42,997 nt of DNA from an uncultured Acidimicrobiaceae bacterium (GCA_947259095.1 CAMYLA010000052.1:18849-61845); one strand, 5' to 3'. Positions 33,693-42,546 are shown, numbered from the stretch's first letter. A program made the numbers and translations. The notes: generated by a model from the sequence alone, not told the origin.

Positions 33693-34829
33693 ATGCCGAT
33701 CAAGGTCATCGGGATGATCGGTGTCGCTGCCCCGCCGGACGACGCCACCGTGCACATCATCGACGGCGGGGTGTCGCCGGAGTATCTGGTGGACTTCAGC
33801 CGAGCCCACGACCGGGCCGGGTTCGACCTGGTGCTCGTCGGTTACACCTCGACGTCGGCCGACGGCTGGGCGGTGGCCACCCACGCCGCAGCCAACACCG
33901 AATCGGTCGGCTACCTGATCGCCCACCGGCCCGGTTTCGTCGCTCCGACCCTGGCCGCCCGCAAGGCCGCAACCTTCGACCAATTGTCGCAGGGCCGCTT
34001 CGCCATCCACATCATCGCCGGGGCGAGCGACCGGGACCAGCGGCGCGACGGCGACTACCTCGACAAGGCCGATCGCTACGCCAGGGCCGGCGAGTACCTG
34101 GACGTGATGCGGCGGACCTGGACCGCCGAGGAGCCGTTCGACCACCACGGCCGGTTCTACCGGATGGACGACGTCCGCTCCGACGTTCGGCCATACCAGC
34201 AGCCGGCGCCGCCGGTGTTCTTCGGCGGCTCCTCGGCCGAGGCCCTGGAGATGGGGGCCGAGCACTGCGACGTCTACGCCGTGTTCGGCGAACCGCTGGC
34301 CGCCACCGCGGAGCGTTTCGACGACTTCCGGTCACGGGCCGCGGCCTTCGGCCGGCGGCCGAGCTTCTCCATCAGCTTCCGGCCGATCCTCGGCCAGACC
34401 GAGGGTGAGGCATGGGATCGGGCCCATCGCATCCTGGCCGCCATCGAGGGCGACGACAGCCGCCGGGCCACCCGACTGAGCGGCGATGGCGCGCCCCGGG
34501 CCCATGATCACAGCGGAGAGCGGATGCTGGCCCACGCTGCTGCGGCCGACGTCCACGACGAACGTCTGTGGCTCAAGGTGGCCGAGGCGACCGGGGCCCC
34601 CGGCAACACCTCGTGCCTTGTTGGGACGGCCGAACAGGTGGCCGATGCACTGCTCAAATACTACGAACTCGGCGACCTGGACTACGTCCTGCTTCGGGGT
34701 TTCGACCCGCTGAACGATGCCATCGAGTTCGGGCGGGAGCTGATCCCCAAGCTGAAGGCAGGCGCCCTCGACATCGACCGGTCCCGTGCCGATGCCGGGG
34801 TATCGGTCGGTAGCAGGATCCTCCGATGA
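33693..34829 (+). CDS. LLM class flavin-dependent oxidoreductase (alkanesulfonate monooxygenase-like)
   Basis: A 378-residue luciferase-like TIM-barrel oxidoreductase. FSRAHDRAGFDLVLVGYTSTSADGW, the GYLIAHRPGFVAPTLAARKAATFDQLSQGRF block and HIIAGASDRDQRRDGDYLDKADRYAR resemble SsuD-type FMNH2-dependent monooxygenases, so an organosulfonate or similar substrate is possible. The last four bases (ATGA) contain the start of the second LLM gene. A flavin reductase partner is not in the window. Confidence 0.9.
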   Translation: MPIKVIGMIGVAAPPDDATVHIIDGGVSPEYLVDFSRAHDRAGFDLVLVGYTSTSADGWAVATHAAANTESVGYLIAHRPGFVAPTLAARKAATFDQLSQGRFAIHIIAGASDRDQRRDGDYLDKADRYARAGEYLDVMRRTWTAEEPFDHHGRFYRMDDVRSDVRPYQQPAPPVFFGGSSAEALEMGAEHCDVYAVFGEPLAATAERFDDFRSRAAAFGRRPSFSISFRPILGQTEGEAWDRAHRILAAIEGDDSRRATRLSGDGAPRAHDHSGERMLAHAAAADVHDERLWLKVAEATGAPGNTSCLVGTAEQVADALLKYYELGDLDYVLLRGFDPLNDAIEFGRELIPKLKAGALDIDRSRADAGVSVGSRILR

Positions 34830-35767
34830 TCACCGACGACGGCTCCGGCAAAAGGCTCGGGGTGCGATGGGGCCTGGCCGGCGGGGTGAGGCTGCGGACG
34901 GTCGACGAGGTCCGGCAGGCGGCCCGGTGGGCGGCGCAGGCCGGCTTCGACAGTTTCTGGGTTTCGCAGTCGAACGCGGTCGATCCGACGGTGGCCTTGG
35001 CGGCGGTGGCGGCCGACATCACCGATCTCGGCGAGGTCGGCACCTCCGTGGTGCCGCTGTACGGGCGGCACCCGCTCGGCCTGGCCCAGATGGTTCGCAC
35101 CGCCCAGTCGGCCCTCGGGGGCCGCCTGACCCTCGGTATCGGCCCGTCCCATCGGGAGCCGGTCGAGCACGGTCTCGGCCTTTCCTGGGACCGGCCCCTC
35201 GGCTACACCCGGGAGTTCCTCGACGGCCTCCAGCCGCTGCTCGCCGGCCAGGCTGCCTCAGCCGAAGGCCGGCAACTGACCACCAGGGCCGAGTTGAACA
35301 TCGACGCCCCGGAGACACCGATCCTGCTCGCCGCTCTCGGACCGAACATGCTGCGTTTGGCCGGGGAGCGAACGGCCGGCACCACGGTTGGCCAATGCGG
35401 GCCCAGGACGATTGCCGGCCACATCGCCCCGCTGGTCGACCAGGCCGCGGCCGACGCCGGGCGACCCCGACCCCGGATCATGGCGCTGATCCGGCTCTGC
35501 GTCACCGATGATCATGCCGGCGCCTACGCGTTGGCCCGAGAAGTCGGAGCCGGATACGCCAGGATGCCGTCCTACGCCAGGATGTTGGCCAGGGAAGGGG
35601 TCGAGGACCCGGCCGACCTCCACCTCATCGGCTCGCCGGAGCAGGTGCTGGACGGTCTCGGCCGCTATGCCGAGGCGGGGGTCACCGATTTCAGGTTGGA
35701 GGTGTCCGCCCATTCGGATGCGGCCCGGGAATCGAGCCGTGCGACGCTGGTCGAGTTCCTGAGCTGA
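34826..35767 (+). CDS. LLM class oxidoreductase, probably F420-dependent
   Basis: A 313-residue luciferase-like protein, different in subgroup from its neighbour. VRWGLAGGVRLRTVDEVRQAARWAAQAGFDSFWVSQ, GTSVVPLYGRHPLGLAQMVRT and LTLGIGPSHREPVEHGLGLSW are characteristic of actinobacterial F420-dependent LLM enzymes. It starts within the stop of the preceding gene (ATGA), so translation is coupled. The pairing suggests two successive redox steps on the product of the upstream amidohydrolase, which is inference. Confidence 0.9.
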   Translation: MITDDGSGKRLGVRWGLAGGVRLRTVDEVRQAARWAAQAGFDSFWVSQSNAVDPTVALAAVAADITDLGEVGTSVVPLYGRHPLGLAQMVRTAQSALGGRLTLGIGPSHREPVEHGLGLSWDRPLGYTREFLDGLQPLLAGQAASAEGRQLTTRAELNIDAPETPILLAALGPNMLRLAGERTAGTTVGQCGPRTIAGHIAPLVDQAAADAGRPRPRIMALIRLCVTDDHAGAYALAREVGAGYARMPSYARMLAREGVEDPADLHLIGSPEQVLDGLGRYAEAGVTDFRLEVSAHSDAARESSRATLVEFLS

Positions 35768-35984
35768 TCTCCCACAGGGATCGGCTGTCGACATCGACGA
35801 CGGTGAGATCACGCGGTCAGTGCCCCGGGAGCCGCTGTCTCTCGTCGCTCGTCGGAAGGCGTCAATCGACCCCGTGCATGGAGGACCGACAACGTCGGCG
35901 GACGGTTCGATGCCTGCCGGGCGTCGTTGGCCGGCACCACTCGCTTGGTCTCGTCAGCGGCCCCGCGGGCCGGGAACGGTCGGA

Positions 35985-35990
35985 TACCGT
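35985..35990 (+). promoter_or_regulatory. Putative -10 element of the HAD gene
   Basis: TACCGT ends 4 nt before ATG 35995 and 7 nt before the second codon, GTG 35998. If transcription starts at the usual distance, the GTG is the leaderless start. Confidence 0.35.
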
Positions 35991-35994
35991 TCTG

Positions 35995-36624
35995 ATGGTG
36001 GACCTGAGCGCGCTGCTGCTCGATCTCGGCTCGGTGCTGGTACGGGTGGACATCGACGATATCGACGACCTGGCTCGGCGGGTGGGTCAGGACCGGGGAG
36101 TGCTGCTCGAGGTGCTCGTCGGCGACTACGGCACCGACGGCGACCACCCGTTCCATCGAGCCGAGCGTGGCGAGCTGACGCTTTCCGAGGCGCTCGAGCT
36201 GATCGAACCCGATGCCAACGCAAGGGGGTTCTCGCTCGATGCGATCGTGCCGATGCTGCTCGAACCACACATCGAGGTCAACGAGCCGCTGGTCGCCGAG
36301 GTGCGGCGGGTCCGGGCCGCCGGCGTGCGGACCGGGATGATCACGAACTCGGTGATTGAATGGATCGACCGGGTCGACGAGGCGCTCCCCTACGACGAGC
36401 TGTTCGACGTGGTCATCGATTCGTGCCGGGTCGGATTGCGCAAGCCCGACCCCCGCATCTTCCGCCTCGCCCTCGACCGGCTCGGCGTCGACCCCGATCG
36501 TGTCCTGTTCGTCGATGACCAACCCGGCAACGTCGCCGCGGCCACCGACCTCGGGATGGGCACGATCGAGGCAACCGACTTCGATGAGATCGCCGCAGAG
36601 GTGCGACGCATCGCCGCCGACTGA
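35995..36624 (+). CDS. HAD-superfamily hydrolase
   Basis: A 209-residue haloacid dehalogenase-superfamily hydrolase. LLLDLGSVLV is motif I of the epoxide-hydrolase N-terminal/YihX-like group (D-L-G), GMITNS is motif II, K in LRKPDPRIFRLAL is motif III, and FVDDQPGNVAAATDLGM is motif IV. Most such proteins are small-molecule phosphatases. The start is ATG 35995 or GTG 35998: TACCGT lies 4 nt before the ATG and 7 nt before the GTG, and there is no ribosome-binding site. Confidence 0.9.
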   Translation: MVDLSALLLDLGSVLVRVDIDDIDDLARRVGQDRGVLLEVLVGDYGTDGDHPFHRAERGELTLSEALELIEPDANARGFSLDAIVPMLLEPHIEVNEPLVAEVRRVRAAGVRTGMITNSVIEWIDRVDEALPYDELFDVVIDSCRVGLRKPDPRIFRLALDRLGVDPDRVLFVDDQPGNVAAATDLGMGTIEATDFDEIAAEVRRIAAD

Positions 36625-36678
36625 AGCGTCGGCCGGCCGCTCGAGGGGCCGCATGGCCGCTATCGTGTTACCGCACTG

Positions 36679-36692
36679 TTACGATTACGATT
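36679..36692 (+). promoter_or_regulatory. AT-rich tandem repeat upstream of rpfB
   Basis: TTACGA occurs twice in a row (36679-36690), followed by TT. This yields two overlapping-register TANNNT elements (TACGAT at 36680 and 36686), and GTTAC also repeats at 36667 and 36678. The patch is clearly richer in A/T than its surroundings and likely contains the rpfB promoter. Confidence 0.4.
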
Positions 36693-36749
36693 CGTCTGTT
36701 GCCCTCCGTCCGGAACCCGAGGTTCTGGCACGACCCGATCCGAGGATTC

Positions 36750-37950
36750 ATGACCGCCTCGACATCCTCCAGCACCGGAATCTCGATACACGAGGAACCG
36801 GAGGTGGCCGGCCTTGAACCGGCGGAGCGGCCCGCCCCCGGTCGACCCATCGGCTCCCACCTTCGCCGCACCTGGCCCTGGGCGGCGGCGATGGCGCTGC
36901 TCACCCTGGTCGTGGCCGCCGGCGCCGTCTACTACGTGACCAGCCCGGTCAACGTGGACCTCTCGATCGACGGAGAGACCACGTCGATCGACACCCGGGC
37001 CGACTCGGTCGCCGACCTGCTGGTCGACCTGAGCGTCACCGTCGCCAACGCCGACCTAGTCGACCCACCCCTCGATGCCGGGCTGGCCGAGGGCGACACG
37101 ATCGTGGTGCGCTACGCTCGGCCGCTCACCCTCGTCATCGATGACTCCGAGACCGTTCATACCACGACGATGCTCACCGTTGGGGACGCCCTCGAGGCAG
37201 TCGACGCCCCGATCGCTCACCGAGGCACTGCCCCGGGCCGGGACAACGGTCGAGATCATCACACCGAAATCGATCACCCTGGATGTCGGCGGCGAGGCTC
37301 TGGACGTCACCGGCACCGCCAAATCGGTGGGGGACGTACTGGAGCAGGAGAACATCGTGCTCGCCGAGACCGACGAGCTCACCCCCTCGGCCGACACCAC
37401 CGTCACCGACGCCATGACGATCATCGTCACCCGGATCCGCGTCGAGAACGAGATCCGAGCCGAGTCCATCGCCCATGACACCGTCGAACGAAACGACCCG
37501 GATCTGACCGTCGGAACCCGCAAGGTCGTGACCGAAGGGGTTGCCGGAGCGCAGGACGTCACCTACGAGGTCATTTACACGAACGACGAGATCACCTCGG
37601 AGCAGGTGCTTTCGACCGCGGTGACCGAGGAGGCGGTGACGGAGGTCATCGCAGTGGGCACCAAGCCAGCCCCACAGACCGTCGATCCAGGCGTCTCGGC
37701 CGGTGGTGGGGCCTCCGGTCTGAACTGGGCGGCTCTCGCCCGGTGCGAGTCCAGCGGTAACGCCAGGGCCGTGAACCCGGCCGGCTACTACGGCCTATAC
37801 CAGTTCAGCCTTGCCACCTGGGCATCGGTCGGCGGGACCGGCAATCCGGTCGATGCCACGCCCGCCGAGCAGACGAACCGGGCCCAGATTCTCTACAACA
37901 GGTCGGGCGCCGGACAGTGGCCGCACTGCGGCCCCCGTCTGTTCGGGTAG
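36750..37950 (+). pseudogene. rpfB: RpfB-like resuscitation-promoting factor, frameshifted
   Basis: Rpf proteins are secreted peptidoglycan hydrolases that help dormant actinobacteria resume growth. Read across one frameshift, the product has a membrane helix (WPWAAAMALLTLVVAAGAVYY), three DUF348 modules (VNVDLSIDGETTSIDT; LTLVIDDSETVHTTT; ITLDVGGEALDVTG), a G5 domain (VTEGVAGAQDVTYEVIYTNDEI) and a C-terminal Rpf domain (WAALARCESSGNARAVN, with the catalytic Glu, and YYGLYQFSLATWASVGG). The frame changes between about 37212 and 37222, within the second DUF348 module; one extra or two missing bases explain it. GAGG lies 5 nt before ATG 36750. Each part is otherwise well conserved, so a recent mutation or an assembly error is likely. 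Confidence 0.85.
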
Positions 37951-38088
37951 CCGCAACGGGCGGGCCGTACCCCCCTCGCCAATCCCGATCCGGAACCCGC
38001 CGAGCCGTGCGATGCTCAGTGGTCGCGGCCGAGACGGCACTCCTGGGCAGCGAACGGGGATCCAGACCGGCGGCCCCGCCCCCGAGAT

Positions 38089-39036
38089 CTACCGGACGGC
38101 GCCGGTGACGACCGCCATGATGTGGCGCCGGGCCGCTTCCGGATCGACATCGGTGGCGATCCGGATGTTGGCCTCGCCGTCGACCTCTGTGACAGTGGCG
38201 CCGTCGTCGACCTCGATTCGACAATCCCGGTAGCTGCACAGCCCCGGCTCCACCAGGACGGCGGTCGTCAGCGGGTCGTGGAGAGCGACGATCGGTTCGT
38301 CGATGCCGAACCGATCTCGCTGTGTAGCCAGCCACCGATGACAGAGCACAGCCAGCACCGCACTCAGCGGATCACCGTCGGCCAGCCGTTCCAGGTCCTC
38401 GTCGACGAGCCGGGTCCTGAACGTCACTTCGGCCGGGATCACGGTCGGTGGCGGACCGCCGTCGCGGTCGGTGGCGGCCAGCACCCGCTGCACCGCCAGC
38501 GGGTCGCAGTGCCAGTTCCACTCGTTGATCTCACCGGACATCCCGGGCAGGAGGACCTCCTGGAGCTTCCCGCCCATGACGGCCACCGGTGGGAGCGCAA
38601 TACCGGCGGCGGCGAGCGCCCCGAGGTTCGTCAACGGCCCGATCGCCACCAGTACGTCGGGCTCGGCTTCGGCCAGCGCCCCGGCCAGGTCTTCGATGCG
38701 GTCCCGGGCGCCGGTCTCCTCCCGGACCCGGAGGACAGGTTCGGGTTCGTCGAGCAGGCCGAGGCCCTCGTGGCCGAACATGATGCCGTGGCGCCGCTCG
38801 GCCATCGGCACCCCCATGCCGATCATCACAGGGATCGACGCGGTGCTGTGATCGCCGGCGGTGGACTGGTCGGCCAGCGCCAACAGCCGCCCGACGATCT
38901 CGGCTCGCAGGGCGACGTCGCCGAAGACGGTCGAGATGCCGACCAGGTCGATGTCGGGGTGGCGGAGGACGTAGGCCAGGGCGAGGGCATCGTCGACGTC
39001 GGTTCCGATGTCGGTATCGAGCCAGATCCGCACCAT
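38089..39036 (-). CDS. Inosine-uridine preferring nucleoside hydrolase family protein
   Basis: A 315-residue ribonucleoside hydrolase. The calcium-binding DTDIGTDVDDALAL at the N-terminus is the family hallmark; VAIGPLTNLGAL and EWNWHCDPLAVQRVL supply further ligand-binding residues. It should split nucleosides or analogues into base and ribose for salvage. The start is ATG 39036; however, TACAGT lies only 4 nt before that ATG and 7 nt before the second codon (GTG), so the GTG may be used on a leaderless mRNA. Confidence 0.92.
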   Translation of the reverse strand: MVRIWLDTDIGTDVDDALALAYVLRHPDIDLVGISTVFGDVALRAEIVGRLLALADQSTAGDHSTASIPVMIGMGVPMAERRHGIMFGHEGLGLLDEPEPVLRVREETGARDRIEDLAGALAEAEPDVLVAIGPLTNLGALAAAGIALPPVAVMGGKLQEVLLPGMSGEINEWNWHCDPLAVQRVLAATDRDGGPPPTVIPAEVTFRTRLVDEDLERLADGDPLSAVLAVLCHRWLATQRDRFGIDEPIVALHDPLTTAVLVEPGLCSYRDCRIEVDDGATVTEVDGEANIRIATDVDPEAARRHIMAVVTGAVR

Positions 39037-39040
39037 CCGG

Positions 39041-39046
39041 ACTGTA
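39041..39046 (-). promoter_or_regulatory. Putative -10 element of the nucleoside hydrolase gene
   Basis: TACAGT on the minus strand, 4 nt before the ATG and 7 nt before the following GTG; the same arrangement as at the HAD gene. Confidence 0.35.
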
Positions 39047-39113
39047 CCGCACCGCAGGGAACCCGTTCCCACTATCGCCGGGCCGGTGATCGCCACCTTT
39101 CTCGGCCGCGGCG

Positions 39114-39132
39114 GTTGCATTAGATTCGCAAC
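39114..39132 (+). promoter_or_regulatory. Leaderless -10 element of the PhyH gene within an inverted repeat
   Basis: TAGATT (39121-39126) ends 6 nt before ATG 39133 and is flanked by GTTGC (39114-39118) and GCAAC (39128-39132). Confidence 0.45.
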
Positions 39133-39990
39133 ATGGCCGCGCTGGAAGCCGAAACCGTCGAGCGTTTCGACACCGACGGGTATGTGGTCACACCCGGCCT
39201 GCTCCCCGTCGGCGAGATGGAGCGATACGGACGAGCCATCGATCGGGCGGTCACCAAACGCATCGCCGGCGATGGCCGGACCGTCGACGAGAAGAGCGGC
39301 TACGAGCAGTCGTTCATTCAGTGCATGCGGCTGTGGGAGACCGACCCGGAAGTCGCTCCACTGACCTTCGATCGACGGTTGGCCGAGGCGGCGGCCCAAC
39401 TGTTGAGAGTGGACCGGGTCCGACTGTGGCAGGATCAGGCGTTGTACAAGGAGCCTGGCGGCCGGATCACCGATCCCCATCAGGACGCAACCTTCTGGCC
39501 GATAGGCGATACGCCGCTGATCTCCGCCTGGATCCCGCTCGACGGCTCGACCATCGACGGCGGGGCGATGGGGTACGTGCCGGGATCCCACCGGCTGGGC
39601 CACCTACGGACCGTGAACCTGCTCGAAACGTCCGACGCCTACGAGATTCTCGCCGACCCAGCCCTCGAAGGGCGTCTTCCGGTCTATGTCGAAGCGCCAA
39701 AGGGGACAGTGGTGTGGCACCACGGCCTGACCGTCCACGCCGCAAAGGCCAACCGGACCCCGGCCACCCGCCGGGCCTTCACCATCGTCTACATCGCCGA
39801 TGGGCATCGCCGGGCCAAACCGTGGCCCAGTTTTCCCCTCGATCGAGCCGGCGTCGGGGTTGGAGAGCCGATGGAAGGTGAGGGCCTGCCGCTGCTCTGG
39901 CCCCGGGCCGACGACACGATCCCGGCGCCGCCACCGATCATCGGGGAGCCGACCGGGCCGCAGGTCAAGACCGAGCCGGCCCGACCGTGA
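39133..39990 (+). CDS. Phytanoyl-CoA dioxygenase (PhyH) family protein
   Basis: A 285-residue Fe(II)/2-oxoglutarate oxygenase. FDTDGYVVTPGLLPVGEMERY is the typical N-terminus; iron ligands are H and D of DPHQDATFW and the distal His of WHHGLTVHAAKANRTP, followed by RRAFTIVYIADG with the 2-oxoglutarate-binding Arg. The family hydroxylates acyl-CoAs and varied small molecules. The C-terminal 30 residues are Pro-rich. The sulfatase start (GTG 39987) overlaps the stop, so the pair is one transcription unit. The ATG is set by the TAGATT element. Confidence 0.92.
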   Translation: MAALEAETVERFDTDGYVVTPGLLPVGEMERYGRAIDRAVTKRIAGDGRTVDEKSGYEQSFIQCMRLWETDPEVAPLTFDRRLAEAAAQLLRVDRVRLWQDQALYKEPGGRITDPHQDATFWPIGDTPLISAWIPLDGSTIDGGAMGYVPGSHRLGHLRTVNLLETSDAYEILADPALEGRLPVYVEAPKGTVVWHHGLTVHAAKANRTPATRRAFTIVYIADGHRRAKPWPSFPLDRAGVGVGEPMEGEGLPLLWPRADDTIPAPPPIIGEPTGPQVKTEPARP

Positions 39991-41353
39991 CCGCAACCCA
40001 GCCCTCCGGCGGGCCACAGCCATCCAGCTCCCCCGGTGCGGATCCGACAGGAGCGGGGCGCCCCAACGTCGTGGTGCTCTTCCCCGACCAGCTGCGGGCG
40101 TCGTCCCTCCCGCTCTACGGCGAACGCAACATCGAGACCCCGAACATCGATCGACTGGCAGCCGAGGGCGTCAGGCTCACCAACGCCATCTCGAACTGCC
40201 CGGTCTGCACCCCGGCCAGGGCGATGCTGGTCACCGGTCGCCATCCCCAGACCACCGGCCATCTGATCCGGACTGGGTGCCGGAGGGCCGGGATCGCCTC
40301 GGTTTCCAGTATTGGCGGGCCTACAACCAGCACATGGTCTATTTCGACGGCTTCGTCCAGAAGGGCGACTGGAACTGCGAGCGGTGGACCGGCTACGAAA
40401 CCGACGGTCTGTTGGACTACGCCTTCGAATTCATCGACGAGCCGACCGACGATCCCTTCCTGTTGTTCGTCTCGCCCCATCCGCCGCACTACACACCGTT
40501 CGAGTTCGCCCCCGCCGAGTGTTACGAGGGTCTGCCGGAGCGGTTCGAGTTCCCCGACAACGTCGGCTCCCGCTGGGCCGACGAGACCCACGAGATGTAC
40601 CGGCACTACCTGGCCATGATCCGGGCCGTCGACAAGATGGTCGGTCGCATGCTCGACCACCTCGATCGCCAGGGCCTGGCCGACAACACCATCGTGTTGT
40701 TGGCCTCGGACCACGGCACCCAGGGTGGCGCCCACGACGTCCACCCCTGGCAGAAGAAACATCCCTATGAGGAGTCGATCCGCATCCCCGGCATCGTCCG
40801 CTACCCGGGTGTCATCGACCCCGGCACGGTCGCCGACCGCTTGTTCGGCATGGCGGACTTCTTTCCGACACTCTGTGGCTTGGCCGGGGTGCCGGTGCCC
40901 CGAACGGTCGAAGGCCATGATCTCTCGGCCATGCTGCTCGGCGCCGTGGCGAGCGGTGCGATCGGTGCCGGAGCGGCAGCCCAGGCGGGGCAGGAGGCGC
41001 TGTTGTTGATGAACTTCTCGAAGTACTACGACTGGTTCGAGGACGGTGCCGAGTGGCGTGGCGTCAGAACAACGAACGCCACCTACAGCGAGTGGCTGGA
41101 CGGCCGGGTCGAGTTGTTCGATCTGACCGAGGATCCGCTGCAGCTACGGAACCTGGCCGATGACCGAGGCTACCGATCCATGCGCTCGGAGTTGGCGGGC
41201 ACCCTCCGGGATCTCCAGGCGCTGCGGGGCGACGAACTCGTGCCGTGCACGGCATGGAAACACTGGCTGGACGAGCAACGGCGGGTGGTGCGCAACGGCT
41301 ACGGCGAACTCAGCCATCCCGAATCGATTCCAGACTGGTCGCTGTTGTCCTGA
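39987..41353 (+). pseudogene. Type I sulfatase with internal deletion and frameshift
   Basis: The N-terminal part (GRPNVVVLFPDQLRASSLPLYG) and the formylglycine motif C-T-P-A-R in NCPVCTPARAMLVTGRHPQTTG are intact. At about 40265-40273 the frame changes, and the sequence jumps from TTGHLI directly to DPDWVPEGRDRLGFQYW. It then continues normally (SDHGTQGGAHDVHPWQKKHPYEESIRIPGI) to TGA at 41353. The missing part, roughly 40 residues, normally holds the GKWHLG-like lysine/histidine active-site segment. GATCCGGAC at the junction reads plausibly in both frames, as expected for deletion between short direct repeats. The gene would not give an active sulfatase unless the assembly is wrong. Confidence 0.85.
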
Positions 41354-41421
41354 GTCCGATCCAGCCGCACCGGCTGGTCCGACCTGGCCGGACCGGGGGT
41401 GACCCGGCCGGCGTCAATCAC

Positions 41422-42546
41422 TCAATCACCGAGACCCATGAACCGGCGGGCGTTTGTGTACAGGACGTCGTCCAACTGATCGGCCTTGCCCACCGAGGCC
41501 AGGGAGTCCTCCAGCTCCTGCAGTGCGCCGGGGTAGGTGCAGTCGTAGTGGGGATAGTCCGATCCCCAGACCACCGTTTGGGCCAAACCCAGGTCCGCCA
41601 CCATGGCGAAGGCGTCGCCCTCGCCCGCCTCCATCGTGATGAAGCACTGGTCACTGAAGATCTCGGTCGGTTCCCGCTTCAGTCTTGGCACGAGGTGGCC
41701 CATGGTCTCTTTGTGTTCGTCGAGCCGTTCCAGCCAATACGGTAGCCACCCCAGTCCGCTCTCGAAGAATCCGACCCGCAGCCTGGGATGATCGTCGAGG
41801 ATGCCGCTGGCCACCACCTCCATCACCGACGCCATCTGCTCGAACGGATGGCAGACCATGTGGACGTAGAACTGGTTGCTGTACCGGGTGGTGGCGAAGC
41901 TCTTCATCTTCGAGCCGAAACTGCCGTGGATGGCAACCGTGAGGTCATGGTCTTCGGCCGCCGACCACACCCGGTCCATCTCCGGGGAGTACAACTCCAG
42001 CCCGCCATACCGTTCGGGACGGAAGGTCAGGCCGGTCAGCCCGCTGTCGGCGATGAACGATATCTCGGCCACGGCGGCATCGACCGACTGGAGCGGGCAC
42101 ACCCCCATGCCGAACAGCCGCTCCCGGTCCTCGGTGATGAAGTCGGCCATCCAACGGTTGTAGGCCCGGGCGTTGGCCGCCGCCACGTCCGGCCTGGTGA
42201 TGTCGCCGGCCAGCAGATCGAGCGACGGGAACATGAGGGCGGCGTCGAGCCGTTCGGCGTCCATCACCTGCAGGCGCTGGGCCGGGTCCCAGCTGCCGGG
42301 CACGATGTCGGCCCAGGTGATGTCCGGGTTGCCGTAGGCGCCGGGGATGCAGGCCGGGGCGGCGCTTGTTCCCGTCGGCCGGCCCTCGACGAACAGGTTG
42401 TCCCTGCCGTCGGCGTCGAGGTCGGCTCGAAGGATCAGGTCCCGGAACGCCGGGTCGCAGTAGTCGGTCCAGACCGACGTCGGCTCGCAGATGTGGGCGT
42501 CGGCGTCGTAGACCGGTGTGTGATCGTCGGTGCGGGTTGGTGCCAT
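41422..42546 (-). CDS. Amidohydrolase-2 family metal-dependent hydrolase
   Basis: A 374-residue TIM-barrel hydrolase. YDADAHICEP near the N-terminus replaces the usual DxDxHxxEP; AIHGS, VCHPFEQM and WGSDYPHYDCTYPGAL contain the other likely metal ligands and the catalytic Asp. Relatives include decarboxylases and hydrolases acting on aromatic or lactone substrates. The start ATG 42546 gives the conserved N-terminus; GAGACT lies 5 nt before it. The CoA-transferase fragment lies upstream on the same strand, 106 bases away. Confidence 0.9.
   Translation of the reverse strand: MAPTRTDDHTPVYDADAHICEPTSVWTDYCDPAFRDLILRADLDADGRDNLFVEGRPTGTSAAPACIPGAYGNPDITWADIVPGSWDPAQRLQVMDAERLDAALMFPSLDLLAGDITRPDVAAANARAYNRWMADFITEDRERLFGMGVCPLQSVDAAVAEISFIADSGLTGLTFRPERYGGLELYSPEMDRVWSAAEDHDLTVAIHGSFGSKMKSFATTRYSNQFYVHMVCHPFEQMASVMEVVASGILDDHPRLRVGFFESGLGWLPYWLERLDEHKETMGHLVPRLKREPTEIFSDQCFITMEAGEGDAFAMVADLGLAQTVVWGSDYPHYDCTYPGALQELEDSLASVGKADQLDDVLYTNARRFMGLGD

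Noticed and set aside
35957..35972. GC-rich small palindrome (CGGCCC/GGGCCG) as a terminator
   Set aside because: The stem is only 6 base pairs, there is no U-tract, and such runs are common by chance in this DNA.
35809..36654. A 281-codon minus-strand frame opposite the HAD gene
   Set aside because: The plus strand carries all four HAD motifs; the minus frame shows only composition bias.
37205..37235. Programmed ribosomal frameshift in rpfB
   Set aside because: No slippery heptamer or clear downstream structure was seen, and such recoding is not known for Rpf genes. A mutation or sequence error is simpler.
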